Part shown: positions 23,719 to 35,514 of the stretch, piece by piece | Layout: the number at the start of each line of letters is the position of its first letter | Position numbering within the stretch: position 1 is the stretch's first letter | Assembly: GCA_009809945.1 (NCBI GenBank) | Contig: WTPW01000083.1 | Location: 568,944-632,943, forward strand | From: Gigaspora margarita | Lineage: Eukaryota > Glomeromycota > Glomeromycetes > Diversisporales > Gigasporaceae | Direction of reading: 5' to 3' | DNA: 64,000 bases | The notes under the pieces: generated by a model | Database searches by the model: none | The model's input: the letters and a program-made list of their open reading frames with translations, nothing else | What the model was told of the DNA's origin: nothing | Program-made: the position numbers and the translations under genes

Positions 23719-24862
23719 ATGATATATTATGAGCTACTAGTAAATTTACCAGCGATTGTGATTTTTTTATTTTTGTTTAATGTATATCGATACATCAAAT
23801 CAAAATATTTAAAGTACGTACGTTATGACGGCAAATTTGACCTAGCACAATCCAAATTTGTGCTATGCTCGATGTTATTTTTATTTTTATTTCTATTTCT
23901 ATATATATATTTTTTCTATTTTCGGTTATTATGTCCATTTATAGTAGTATTCGACTCGATGGACGATAGAGTCATTGGACTCGATTGAGTCGATAGAGTC
24001 TATGGAATCCATTGAATCGATTTTTAGTCTTAATTAAAAGTATATAAGAGCCTTGAGCTCACCTCAATAAAGAATAACCAGTTAAGAGTTGATAACTCAG
24101 TTCGAATTAGAGTTAAGAACTCAGTGGAGTTCGAAAGCTTTAGTTGTAGCTTTAACTAAGTAGAGCAAGAAAGCTCGAAGATAGAGTTCAACGTTGTAAA
24201 GTAATAACCTTCGAAATTAGAGTAGAAGTGTTATCGTTAATAATTTTCCGATAAATAATTGAATAAACTGTTATTATTATAAATCGACAACTTGAAATCG
24301 TATTTAGCCAAATCCCGTGACCTCATATTAAAGTCTCGTGACATAATCTAGAGCTCTATTTCGACCCTAGTTACTCGGACCAAGTCTTTCCACGTCTCAA
24401 TCGAAGCCTTAGCGTTATTTGGGTTGAGTTAGAGTTAGTGTTTGTAGTGTATAATTGCTATACTTAGACGTAAGGGACTATTTTTCCTTTCACAACGTAC
24501 GTACGGTGCAAAGTCTAAAAACCACAATTACTCCTTATTGAGAAAAATATAAACGGTGGAATTAAATACTGTATTCCAGTGCAATTTGACAAAAGGTTAC
24601 ATTACAGATTACGTAAGTAGAATATAAAGTAGCACATTAAAATTAACATTTCTTAAATTATCGACGATATTTTACATGCACATTTTATTGGTGTTAATAA
24701 TTTAAGGAAATATTAAATTTAAATGCTTATATTTTTTTTTTATAAGGAGCGATTGTGGTTTTTATATTTCTTGCATCGTACATAATTAATATGCTCTATT
24801 CCATTTTGAAAGAATTAAACAAATTTGACAACTATGATCAAATCTTATTGCTATGCACAGTA
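23719..24862 (+). pseudogene. Fragments of a small membrane protein, split by a solo LTR
   Basis: Segment 1 (23719-23813) starts with ATG and encodes a hydrophobic stretch with NLPAIVIFLFLFNVYRYI, ending at a possible GTACGT donor. Segment 2 (24747 or 24750 to 24862) follows an AG and encodes AIVVFIFLASYIINMLYSIL and about 20 polar residues. The two segments resemble each other around AIV-FxFL, so they may be paralogous exons rather than consecutive ones; the phases (2, then 1) do not join. A solo-LTR-like element lies between, and a retroposon cuts segment 2 at 24882. I do not recognise the family. Confidence 0.35.
23822..24496 (+). mobile_element. Solo-LTR-like element (675 bp)
   Basis: Short inverted ends (GTTATGA and TCACAAC) are flanked on both sides by GTACGTAC (23814-23821, 24497-24504). 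The tandem nature of GTAC makes the duplication length ambiguous (4-8 bp). Inside are a TATA box (tatataagag, 24041-24050) and AATAAA (24066-24071) in the same orientation, the arrangement of an LTR promoter and polyadenylation region. A purine-rich 'gagttcgaaagcttt' region follows. No internal retrotransposon genes are adjacent, so it reads as a solo LTR. The start is not the usual TG, so the class remains tentative. Confidence 0.6.
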
Positions 24863-24881
24863 AATGATTTACGATTTTATT

Positions 24882-25376
24882 TTTTTTTGGTTTTAATAAC
24901 CGGGACCACTTCAATATTCCTTTATTTATCACTTATTGTTATTACACATTTACGAAGAATAACTAAGCAACAATACATGGGCATAAAGACTAGGGCTGCA
25001 CTACAGCCTTCCGTAAACCATAGATTTTTACCCCGGGCCCGAAGTTAGCTAGTACAGGACAATCCTAACTAGACTTTAAATAAAATAAAAATTGTTAACA
25101 CCGAAAAGTCCACCCAGCTAGATCAGCCAAGTCCTAGTCATGTTAAACCAAAAAGCCATGGCTAATAACCAGACCACGGCAAAAAACGTCTGTAAAGTCT
25201 TCTTCTAGTGGTTTCCTCCGAAGCCGTCTCCGACCATCCTTGAAGTCCGTTTCTGAACCACTCCGGCCTTCGTACCCAAAATGGTGGTTAGTGTAAACAC
25301 TGTCGATCTTTTGGAGGGGGTACACCAAAAAGCCCACTTTTTGAAAATTTTACGACGAAAAAAAAGCAACAGAGCG
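24882..25376 (-). mobile_element. Retroposon RP1, poly(A)-tailed, 19-bp target duplication
   Basis: The direct repeat aatgatttacgattttatt occurs at 24863-24881 and 25377-25395. On the minus strand the element ends in AATAAA followed about 35 nt later by an A-tract next to the left duplication, as expected for L1-type target-primed insertion. Its 5' part has the core 'ccccctccaaaagatcgaca' (inverted near 25290-25315), shared with RP3-RP6. The GC-rich middle (25150-25290) has no long ORF with a recognised domain. Confidence 0.8.
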
Positions 25377-25619
25377 AATGATTTACGATTTTATTAGTCG
25401 TATCAAAAACAAAAGATTCAAGTGTGTGAAAAACTCTAATATATAAATTAGATACTGGACCCATCGTTAAACGACGGGTTTTGTTTACGTTGCAATAATA
25501 TAAATAATTTTCTATTGTCTATTTCTATTAAACTATTGTTAAATATTATACAATTATTAAATTTTATTATTGCACAGTATATCATGTTAATTATATTCTT
25601 CTCATTAATACTAATTCTC

Positions 25620-26073
25620 AATCAATTAAAAAAACAAATCTTTTTTTAGCAATTTTTCTTGAATTTTTTATCACAAACTAAAATAAACATAGCCAAATAT
25701 GGACTAAAATTTTATTTTTTATTATTTATTTTTTTTGATTTTTTTTAATTCGTTTTAATTTTATTTTTAAATTATTTTTTCATTTTTTTTTAATGTTTTA
25801 ATTTTTATTCTTTTTTTTGTTTTTTTTTAAATTATTTTTATTTTTTCATTTTTTAAATTATTTTGTTATTTTTTTGTATTTTTTTCTAATTATTTATTTT
25901 TTTAATTCGTTTAATTATATTTTTTAAATTTTTTAATTTTTTAATTTTTTATTTGTTTTTTCATTTTTTTATTTGTTTTTTGTTATTTTATTTTTTATTT
26001 TTTAAATTATTTTTTATTATTTTTTTTTTTAAATTATTTGTTATTTTTTTTAATTCATTTTAATTTTTTTTTT
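25620..26073. repeat. T-rich low-complexity tract
   Basis: About 450 bp are composed almost only of T runs with short A interruptions on the plus strand. It abuts the 3' end of the Rep-like pseudogene, where it reads as an A-rich tail on the minus strand. It could be an expanded poly(A) tail or merely a low-complexity region. Confidence 0.7.
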
Positions 26074-26120
26074 GATGATCATGTCATACTTTATTTCAAA
26101 GAATACAGTTACATATGAAA
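26063..26120 (-). terminator. Polyadenylation signal and A-tail of the Rep-like copy
   Basis: On the minus strand AATAAA is followed about 20 nt later by 'tgatcatca' and an A-tract. Retroposon RP4 ends almost identically (AATAAA, 'ggtatgatcatca', further bases, A-tract, 31933-31970). The shared 3' end suggests both RNAs were polyadenylated and copied by the same machinery. Confidence 0.5.
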
Positions 26121-26275
26121 TGCTGACATAAAGTTCTTCATTACAATATCTAATTCTATTTTTTTATTATAATCAAAATTATTAGTTTCAATATTTTGTT
26201 GTTTGTTTAAATCTTTTTGATAATTTTGTTGAATTTGAAATTGTTGCTAGTAGATTTCTAATTGAGTATTATATT

Positions 26276-27945
26276 TCATTGATTTCTTGCTATTAATTTT
26301 ATTTTTCCACTTTTATCTTTTGTATACTCTGAATCATTTATATCATATCCACTTATTTGTGAATTATATTCAGAATTTACTAAATCATCAAATTCAAGTT
26401 TTTGTTTTTTGTTTATATTTTGAACTTGATCTTTATTATATTTTTGTTCTGAGCTTTCAATTTGAGAACTATATTCATCAAGAATATATTGTTTTGAATG
26501 TTCTATATTTTTTGCCTTTCTTTTATCTTTACTTGATGAAACAATAATTTGTTTACCAGAATCAGATTTAGAAATATTAGTTATACTCAATCAGTAATAT
26601 CATCAATATTTTCAATAGTAGAAATTTTGTTTATTTCATTTTCCCAAGACTGTCTTCAATAATAATATTCTGTTGCAGTATTTTGAAATATTGTTCATTT
26701 CAATTTCTAGATCTATTGTAACTTTTTAAAGTTGTTTTTCTATTAAATTCAATATTATAAATTCTATTGTTTATTTCTTTTCTCAAAAATATGTATAATA
26801 TCACCTTTTTCAATTCTTGAATTAGTAGGATCTTCTTCAAATTTTATTATAAATCTAACTCTTTGAATAAATACTTCAATATCAATTAAAGAATTATGTT
26901 CTCTTAAATTTTTATAAAGGATTTCAATAGGTCCATTAGCAGTTATATATATATACTTTGCAACAACATTTGTTTTTCTATATTTCACATTCATTAAACA
27001 ATAGTTTTGATTAGTTAGTTATAAAAAATTTGTCCAACTAATATTTGATCCATAAAATTATTTAATAAAATTTCTGTATCTCAATTATAATTAAATTTAT
27101 CATTATTGTAATTTTCAAATGGTTTGATATCATTTTTTAAATATATTTCAGGAAATAATTCTTTACAAAGATCACTTTTTCTGTGCCTTTATCACTATAG
27201 ATATAGATTACACAAGGCTCCCAAAATCAATTAATTTCTTTTAATGAATTAATTGTTTGTTTTTAATAGTATTTGCAATATCTCGTAAACCTTGGGTTGT
27301 TCATTCCCAATTTTTACTTTTATATGCATATTTAGTGATTACACAATCAACATCTTTTCTATTTATTACTTCTTTGACTGCTATTTTACAGTAAATTTCT
27401 TCTTTATTATAATATTCTTGTTTTTTATTATTTTTAAATTTAAATTCATCAAAAACCCAAGTAAAGGGACCAACAATATTTGAATCTTTGCTTATACGTG
27501 CAAAAGTTCTTTCACAAGATTTATTACACTTTTTATATATTTTTGAAAGATCAAATAAATTACATTTACATTTCTGATAATTAGAATTTTTGCATCTATT
27601 ATATTCTTTCCTAGTATATTCTAAACAGTCTTTATCTGTGCCATTAGTATATTCTAAATAAAGATTGGCTTCAAAAATCTTTTTGATTCCAGATCCTTTT
27701 TTAGTTTTAGAATTATATAAGCCAACTTTTAATTGTTTACTAGTTCTAAGCCTTGCATATCCTTGAGTATGGTATCTTTCAAGTTCTTTACTATTATTAT
27801 TTAGTTCAAATTGAAATTGTAAATTATCAAATTGACAAGAATTTTTATTAAAGATATTATCAATATGTAGTTTAATAGTTTCAAGCCTTTCATATAATGT
27901 AAAATTAAATTTTCTAAAACAAGTTTCAGAAGTTATTTTAGTTAT
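26276..27945 (-). pseudogene. Rolling-circle Rep-like (CRESS/HUH plus helicase) pseudogene
   Basis: Minus-strand reading gives, in order, FNFTLY (compare Rep motif 1), RYHTQGYAR (HxQ-type motif 2, HTQG codons at 27760-27771), GTDKD...EYTRKEY (GT plus YxxK catalytic tyrosine motif 3, about 27601-27640), then a linker and a degenerate Walker A (SDKGTEK, near 27185), and YIYITAN with a downstream arginine (motif C and Arg finger-like, 26830-26970). This order is that of replication initiators of circular ssDNA viruses and related plasmids, where HUH nicking and an SF3-type helicase share one chain. Several stops and frameshifts (for example near 27180 and 27090) break it. A low-complexity, N/K/S-rich tail follows (26276-26590). 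It ends in AATAAA (26090-26095 on the minus strand) and an A-rich tail. It is an old, non-functional copy. Confidence 0.72.
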
Positions 27946-27954
27946 TTTTTAAAT

Positions 27955-28187
27955 GGGTTTTATAATTTAGTGCACTATTGTGCACTTTATAGTAATAAAT
28001 ACAAACAATGATTAGGATTAGGGTTAGGGTTAAAATTGGAGTTAGAATTAAAATTAATGTTTTAAAATATTAGTAAATCGCAAGAGGAGCATTTTTTGTT
28101 AGTAACACAACAGAGGTTATCCTAGTAAAATTTTGAGATACATCAAAAGAGTGCACCACAGTGCAGGTGCACTAAATTTTAAAACCC
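27955..28187. mobile_element. MULE-type MITE cutting the Rep-like pseudogene (233 bp)
   Basis: The exact 9-bp repeat TTTTTAAAT flanks the element (27946-27954, 28188-28196). Ends GGGTTTTATAATTTAGTGCA and TGCACTAAATTTTAAAACCC are inverted. The core holds 'ggattagggttagggtt' (28014-28031), a telomere-like tract. A 9-bp duplication and GGG start fit Mutator-like elements. Confidence 0.85.
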
Positions 28188-28384
28188 TTTTTAAATTATA
28201 TAATAAAAATTCTACTAGGTACTTGAAAGTATTTAGTATAAATATTAATAAAAACAAAAAAAGTAAAATTTGTCAAACAAGAAATCATGTTTTATATAAA
28301 ATTTTATTAGGCCGTGCACATAAATAAAATTGTTTCTTGTAATCTGGCCGGGTGAATTTTTTTAAAAAAGTCAAATTTTATTTT

Positions 28385-29565
28385 ATATATAGTATATATG
28401 TAACCGCTGGCTATGTATAACTGGTTACACAGATCAGTACCCTAATTATAGGGTAAATAAATAGTAATCATAATAATCGCTTTTTTTGATTTTAAAAATG
28501 CAAACTAGCAGCTTTGTTTTTTTTTTAGGCATTTCTTTCAGATTTGTCGCAGGTGTCGTCGCTGTGGTGTTGTTACAGCTTTTTGGTTGTCGCTAGTGTC
28601 ATCGATATTGGTGCCTCTTGGTCTTTTTGGTGCCTCTCAGTCATTATTGGTGTCATCAGTGGGATATTGCTACTAGTGCCTTTTGACCGTCTGTTTATGG
28701 CGAGTTTTTTTAATAGATCACTATAGCCATTTCATTAGTATTGTCTGTGAATTTGTTTCACTTTTGTTGGCAGTTTCATCATTTGCTATTTTATTGGTGT
28801 AGTCATTTATTCTTGTGTCGTTGTTTATGGTGCTGCTTCGCTAGTGGCATGTCATCGCTTATTTGTCTTTGACTTTGCTAGTGTGTTATATTTTGGGGTA
28901 GTTTAAGTATGTATACTTTCATTTTAGCTTTTTTTTGCTTTGCACAAATCTTTGTACACATTACTAATACTCTTCTTTCTTTACGAAAATACCCTCGCTG
29001 TTGGTATTGTCGTTATTGGAGATATTTTTTCATTGCTAGTTATGTCATTATTGGAGTGGTAAATACCTTCATCGTGGCATCGTTGTTATTACCTTCATCA
29101 TGGGTGTCATAGTTGTTGGAGCACAAAATACCTTTGTCTTTGGATGTTGTTATTAGAACTGCGAAATATCATTATCGTAGTTACTGTAATTGGTGTTATT
29201 GTCTTAGTCTTGCATTAGATTAGGTATTTGGTCTTTGATTGTGACTGATTTGGCTTCATTACTGGCACATTTTCTTTGGTATAATCATAAACTTTGTTAT
29301 GTAGTACTAAAAGTATTAGTTAGAGTTTGGGTAGTTTTGTGGTTTTTTAGATAGCTAGGGTTAGTTAGTATTAGCTATAGGTAAGTAGGTTTAGGATAGT
29401 TTTTAGTTTTGTTAATGCTATTGTGGCATAATATAATCATTATATTATGATAAAATTTACTTTTATATATGTATGCAAATTGTGTAACATAAATTGATAT
29501 AATAAATATATATAATTACATGGTTATTCAGCCACTTGTATCTGCGGCTATATATTTATTTTTTC
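28385..29565. mobile_element. Possible TIR element with GT-rich interior
   Basis: The left end contains a stem-loop (gtaacc...ggttac, 28401-28429) and 'gctggctatgtataac'; the right end has the approximate inverse 'ttattcagccacttg...gcggctatata'. Between them, 28520-29420 is strongly G/T-rich on the plus strand, with imperfect repeats of 'gtcattattggtgtcatc' type. ORFs here are only 60-67 codons long and low-complexity. Ends are poorly matched, so element status is tentative. Confidence 0.35.
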
Positions 29566-29935
29566 TATTTTAATCGAATTATCACACAATGCCGATTTGA
29601 ACCTGATTGGTCTTAAGTCGACTAGTAAATTTTTAATTTAAAAATTTTATATAATATTTTTTCTATTTATACAATAACAGCCAGGTCCCAGGTGCTCTTT
29701 AGCCTTAATATGTTATGAGAAACAATTAATTTTATTTGCATGGCCTTAATGAAATTATTCTTGAGCCATTAAGTTTGTTTGTTCTTTGAACCAAAAAAAC
29801 TTCATCAAAATTTGTGACATTTTTGCAAATATTTGTCTAAATGAGCTATAATTTCATATACAAACTCTTGAATTTTATCACTATTAACTTTATTATACTC
29901 ATATTGTATGTTATATTTGATTAATATGTTTTATT

Positions 29936-31041
29936 TTTATTTTTTTTTTTATGTTCAACGATCCTGCTTCTTTTTATTATTTGAGAAAGATAATACAATG
30001 CTGCCACTGATTACTAAAAACTCTATCAAAAAGAAACTCTCCAAGTACAAAGTACCCAAAGCGATCCGCTATAACAACCTTTTGTCTCAAGTCGGAGCCC
30101 GAACTTGCTCGAACTTTTGTACAATGTACGCCCAACTATCACTGACATTGGCATTGTATGCCATATCAGGATCGTTTTTTTTCCTTCCTTTAAATTTTTC
30201 CTTCTTCATAAAGTGCATGAAAAAGGGAGAAAGNAAAAAAAAAACAAAATAGAAAACGAGTAAAAAAAGGAGATATAAAGGGGAAAAAGAAAAAACAAAA
30301 GAAAAGAAAGAAGACGACAAAAAGAAAAAACAAAAGAGAAAAAGAAAAAACAATCTAGATAATAGTATAATCAAAGCCTATACTACGCTCGTAAAAATTA
30401 TACAGTATTAAACAAGATCTCGGTACTGTATCTAAAGTGAAAAACTGTAAGGAGAAAAACTATACTAAGAGGTCGAGATACCCAATCAAAATTTTTTGAA
30501 AAAACCCTCCGTAGACGTCTGTCAATCCTTGTGATACACGTGAACACGTTGGCAGCTTGTGTTGTGATCTCTCATGACTTCACGTGACTTGAATTTCCAT
30601 TCCGGGATGGGTAAACAATGTCGATCTTTTGGAGGGGGTACGCCGAAATTCCCACTTTTTGGTAAAAATTTTGTGAAAAGCCGTATGGAAGGCTGAGAAA
30701 CCAACGTAAAGAGAGTGTGGAAGTTTGCAAAGTGTAGAATAGTATAGAAAACCAGGAGCTTGCTTCCACTAGTGCTTCTGCAAATTCTTGACATGTACTT
30801 CCGGTATTTACCAAATACTAGTTCAATAGTTCTGTAGACTTCCATCGGGGAGCCAAAAACCCAAAGGGAGTTCTCTTTCAACTCTATTTCATATCTCCAA
30901 ATAGTCTGAAGACTCATCAAGCTTAAGACTACTAGTCCTAGTTGCTACGAAAGAAGTTTTGTGTATTATTTTCTATACTAACTAAAAACTTGGTTGCAGG
31001 TCCGTTCGGTGATTGTTGGTTTGAGGGATAGGTGGAAAGAG
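29936..31041 (-). mobile_element. Retroposon RP3, poly(A)-tailed, 19-bp target duplication
   Basis: ttgattaatatgttttatt flanks the element exactly (29917-29935, 31042-31060). On the minus strand the 5' end reads ctctttccacctatcccTCA..., and the 3' end has AATAAA, 'agaagcaggatcgttgaac' and an A-tract. RP6 (39652-41050) has the same two ends in the opposite orientation and matches along its length. The interior includes a purine-rich low-complexity block (30185-30355, with one N at 30234). ORFs of 80-132 codons occur but are not conserved in frame between copies, so it looks non-coding. Confidence 0.88.
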
Positions 31042-31129
31042 TTGATTAATATGTTTTATTAGATATATTTTATTTTTGAAATGCATAAGAAAAGAGAATT
31101 TTATACAAGAGACAAATAAAAAAATTCAA

Positions 31130-31917
31130 TAATGCTACCAATTCTTATTTAAAATTCATGAAATTTCACAGAAAATATTTTATGACCATATTCTAATGGC
31201 TTGTAAAATTTGAATATATATTATTATATAGCTTTAAGAAATCTAGACTGTGATGGTAATTTTTTCATCATTATCAAAATTGAAAATTTTAAAAAATCCC
31301 AAATCTGGAAATAAATTAAAAAATCGTTGTTGATCGATGAATATTTGACCAAATGAGCTAAAATCTTTATAGTAAACTTTCGAATACCTATTCTATTAAC
31401 TTACTTAGTTATGTTTTGGAGATTCAATTTTGAGAAAGTACCTCTGGAAGTATTTAAAGTTTAGAGTAACTTGCAAAAACATATGTATCTGTATTCACAA
31501 AAACATTGATATCTTCACAAGTTTTCAATATTTTTTTATAAAATTTGAGATTTAAATGCTCTAAGATATATGTTTATATGAGAACAAAATTATTTTGATC
31601 TTGAAAACCCAAAATTAGAATTTGACCCTGAAATTGTTTTTGACCTATTTTAGTTAAAACCCAAAATTTTTTGACACTTTTTTGAATAGACGAAATTATA
31701 AGGAATATAACTATATAAATTTTATTTGCTCTTCCTTATAAAAAATTTTAATTTGCTCTAATGAACCCGAAATAGACATTTTTCAAAAATCAATTTTAGT
31801 GGTATTACTAGATATATGCTACAAATCTTGTTATAAATTTTTTTTTAGCTAGCATAGTAAAATTTTTGTAACTCATTGCTGAACAGTGGGTTATTTTGAA
31901 AAAAGCAAGACGTTAAA
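31130..31917. repeat. Dispersed repeat R, copy 2 (inverted relative to 7600-8060)
   Basis: Blocks such as 'gaatacctattctattaac', 'ggaagtatttaaagttta' and 'ctagcatagtaaaattt' are the inverse of copy 1. RP4 is inserted at its far end. No ORF. Confidence 0.55.
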
Positions 31918-31932
31918 GATAGTTTTTAAATA

Positions 31933-33104
31933 TTTTTTTTTTTTAGCATTAGCCTGATGATCATACCACTTTTTATTTATAGAAGAATATAGTTACATTA
32001 TCAAATGCTATTACTAATTCTGGCTTTATGGTCTTACAATTAAAAAGTAGTTCATCTGGTTACTTGAGGCACCTGTTCGTGACCTTCCAGAGTAGAATTA
32101 GTCTCACATAGTACTAGGTTTTATTATATAGCCCGCATACTAGATCACTGACCGAGTTCACGGCTCATCATGACTACCTCCTTTCTTAAAAACTTCTTCT
32201 ACCTAGGTCCTGGCAGAAAGGTTTACTAACTACTAACTGCATAAGAAAAAAGTAAAAAACAAGATATACAAAAGGGGGTAAAAGGAGCAAAAACAAAGGG
32301 TAAGAAAAATGAGGGAAACTAAATGATCTAGACAAGAATTCAAAATAAAAAGAGAACAAGATGAAAAAAGCATAAAAAAAGAATATGGCCTGATATACAT
32401 ATAGAAAACGAAAAGAAAAATCAAAGAAAATAAATAAAAAAAAAGAAAAAGAAAGAATATTCGAGAATATTTCCCAACAAAAAATGTTCAAGAACATTCC
32501 TTGATAAAAATTATATAATACTGCACAAAGAAATGCCTTGCCAAAGTATTATATGTATACAAAAGAACAATCTGGAATTTAATCTCCACAGATCTGCCTA
32601 CTTCTATGTGCCATGTCTCATTATGTGTCCATTTCTGTTTATCTATCTGCATGTCTTCTTCCCGATTAGGATAGGAACAACAATGCCAATCTTTTGGAGG
32701 GAGTAAGCTGAGTCTCCTACTTTTGTCCAAAATTCTATAAAAAAACTTCAAGTGAGAATATGATGGTAGGTGTATAGTTGAGTATGTTCTTGCAACCAAA
32801 AAACCTTAAAGAGCATATTGAAAAACTCATTTTTTAGTGCACCGCCTAGCCAAACTATAGAACCTTCATCAACGTAAGAAGACTTCCACCAGAATTTCAT
32901 GTACCAAGGGCATCCACTGCCAATTATCTTGCACAACCAACACTTCTGGCTTGTGTGCTGAATATATAAAGAAGTTCCCTGATATAGCAAAAAAGGTTGA
33001 CCTTTATAAAAACTAGTATTAGTAGTTTGCTTCATCTTTTACTAAAAAATTTTTTGTTTTTCTTTTGTTCAGAAATTTGTACAAGTGATCGATGGGAAGA
33101 GTTC
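31933..33104 (-). mobile_element. Retroposon RP4, poly(A)-tailed, 15-bp target duplication
   Basis: gatRgtttttaaata (31918-31932, 33105-33119) flanks it with one mismatch. The minus-strand 5' end reads ctcttcccatcgatcac, and the 3' end has AATAAA, 'ggtatgatcatca' and an A-tract. The core 'ctccaaaagattggcattg' (near 32680-32700) corresponds to that of the other RP copies. RP5 (34291-35363) matches through most of the length. Confidence 0.82.
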
Positions 33105-33119
33105 GATGGTTTTTAAATA

Positions 33120-34290
33120 ATTGTTGTAAATAAAACTAAATTGTTAAATAAATATTAATAAATAATAAAAATCTATAAAAATAAAGACTTAGTCAAGAAA
33201 TAATTTTAAAAAAATAATTATTTCTTATAAGAACAGTACTGTTCTTGGTTTCGCTCAAGCAAACTATAATTTTTATAAAGTTGACTCAAAGAGGAAATTA
33301 GTCTTTTTATATTTTTTATTTAATCTATGAAATGTTCTAGTACATTTATGGAAAAATTAGTTTATTTGACATTTTGAGTGAGTCAACTCAACAGATTTAC
33401 TATTAAAAACATAGTAGTAAGTCAGAGTTGCTATTATAGACTTTTTTAGTCTATTTTTACTATATTTAATTAATTAGTAATTTGATGAACTTAATAACAC
33501 AGAGGGTAAGGGGCATTAGTTCATTTGATACATAATAAATTATATGTAATATATATTTATTTTATTTGGATAGCATAACTACAAATCTGGTTAAGGAATG
33601 CTTATATAGGTTATCTTATTTGGCTTAATTTCTAGCTTTAACAACATAAAATTACACTGAATTATAGAGCAAAATTTGCATTTTGACCAATTAGGCATAT
33701 TAATTTATTTGTAATTAAAATGTTTTTAGAAACAATAAATTCTAGTATATCAGATATATAATATAAAAAAAAAGACTATAACTTGTTATTATGAAGAGTA
33801 TGATATAAAAGAGTGTGATTATGTAGAAGTCTTTTTTTTTATAAATTTATTAATAAATTGTCTTAAAATTTAATGTTATTGTACAGATGTTGTAATTATA
33901 TAGGAGGTGGTTATAGAGGAGGAAGACTGTACTTGGTATAAGGTCAAACCATGCTTTTTTTAATCTTTTACTAAATAAAAAATAGTGTTAAAGTTTAGAA
34001 ATAATTTTTTTTTGAAATTGAAGTTTTTAAAATCATTACAAAAAATTACAGATAGATCTAAATTTATATAATGATCTATATTATATATATTGTTTACTTA
34101 TTTATATTTTTTAACCAATAAATCAAATGTATGCTATGCTATACAAAAGGTATCAAGGGCCCATGCATAATTTTAAATTTTATTATTCTAAAAGACCATA
34201 AAACTCAAGTTGTGATTCACTTTATTTTTATATTAATAAAAAAACAAAAGATAAAAAATTATATATATGTATCTTTTTTTATTTATTTAT
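33120..34290. other. Spacer between RP4 and RP5 without recognisable gene
   Basis: It is AT-rich. A perfect 18-bp palindrome (aagaacagtactgttctt) lies near 33230-33247. Nothing else could be supported. Confidence 0.4.
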
Positions 34291-35363
34291 TTTTTTTTTG
34301 AACTTAGGCAGCTTCGCTGACACTTTTATTTAAAATGATTGAATTTGTGACCAAAAACAAGTAATTATTTAAATTCTAAGTCTGACATCACCCGAGATTT
34401 TGCTCATTCAACAAATTGACAGATGCAACCTGCCACACTGTTCCAAACTTAGTTTGAATCAGAACACCTTATCATGACTGCCTACTTTTTAAACCTCTTT
34501 CTCTTAGCCTCCTAAGTAGAAGTATTCTACTAGAAAAAACAAAACAAAATACAAAATAATAGAAAAAATATAAAGGGGAGAAACACTAAAACCCTAAACG
34601 AAAAACCAAATAATATCAAATAACAAAAGTAGAAAGAAAAAGAAAGAGGCAAAAAGCTGCAGTACATGATAGCAAAATGCCACTAAATGACAAAAGAAAT
34701 AAACAAAAACAAAATAAAAGAAACAAAACTATAAACTAAATTTAAAAATTATATAATACTGCACAAGGAAATGTCTCGCCAAAGTATTATATGTATATAA
34801 AGAAAATAAAAAGAATGTTCTGAAATTTAATTCTGAAGATCTGCTAACTCTATTGTACCATGTCTCATTACACATCTGTTTCTGTTTACCAACTTGCATG
34901 CCTTCTTTCTGATTAGGAGAGGAACATCAAAGCTGATCTTTTGAGGGAGGTATGCCAAATTTCCCACTTTCTGTCCAAAAATCCAGAAAAAATAGCTTCA
35001 AGTGAGAATATGGTATTGGGTATATGGTCAAATATGTTCTTGTAACCAAAAAACCTTAGAGAGAGTATTGAAAAACTCATTTTTTTAGTTCACCGCCTAG
35101 CCAAGCTAGAATATCTTCGTTGATGAAAAAAAACTTCTACCAGAATTTCTTGTACCAAGAGCACCCACTGCCAGTTATTTTGTACAACTAAAGCTTCTGG
35201 CTTGCATGTCGAATATATAAAGGAGTCCCCCAAATAGAAGAAAAGGTTGACCTTTATAAAAACCAATATTAGTACACAGCTGCTTCGTCTTTTACTAAAA
35301 AATTTTTTGTTTTTCTTTTGTTTGGCAATTTGTACAAATAATCGTTAGAAAGTGTTGTTCTCT
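34291..35363 (-). mobile_element. Retroposon RP5, same family as RP4
   Basis: It aligns with RP4 over the blocks 'aaaaaaccttagagagagta' versus 'ccttaaagagcatattg', 'caccgcctagcca', 'acccactgccagtta' and 'ggttgacctttataaaaac'. The minus-strand 3' end has AATAAA, 'gtcagcgaagctgcc' and an A-tract. The same short hairpin-like motif ends RP7. The target duplication is obscured because both flanks are T-rich; both boundaries are approximate. Confidence 0.7.
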
Positions 35364-35514
35364 ATTTTTTATTTTACTTTTTTATTATTTTTATTATTAT
35401 TATTTTTTATTAGATCTTGCACAAGATCTGTGGTTTTATAATATTCAATTAGAAGAAAATGTATATAGATATTTAATAAAAAATATTTGTATTGCTATTA
35501 GAATTAATTGTCAT

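Noticed and set aside
25143..25337. 64-codon ORF with a KIDSVY-like end
   Set aside because: It falls within RP1; similar peptides in RP3 and RP6 come from the shared DNA core read in varying frames.
30522..30920. 132-codon ORF, minus strand, and the related ORFs at 39831-40329
   Set aside because: They lie in retroposons RP3 and RP6. The frames are not conserved between the two copies, so coding is unlikely.
32186..33035. Several 63-103-codon ORFs on the minus strand
   Set aside because: They lie inside RP4, are hydrophobic because of T-rich DNA, and are not open in RP5.
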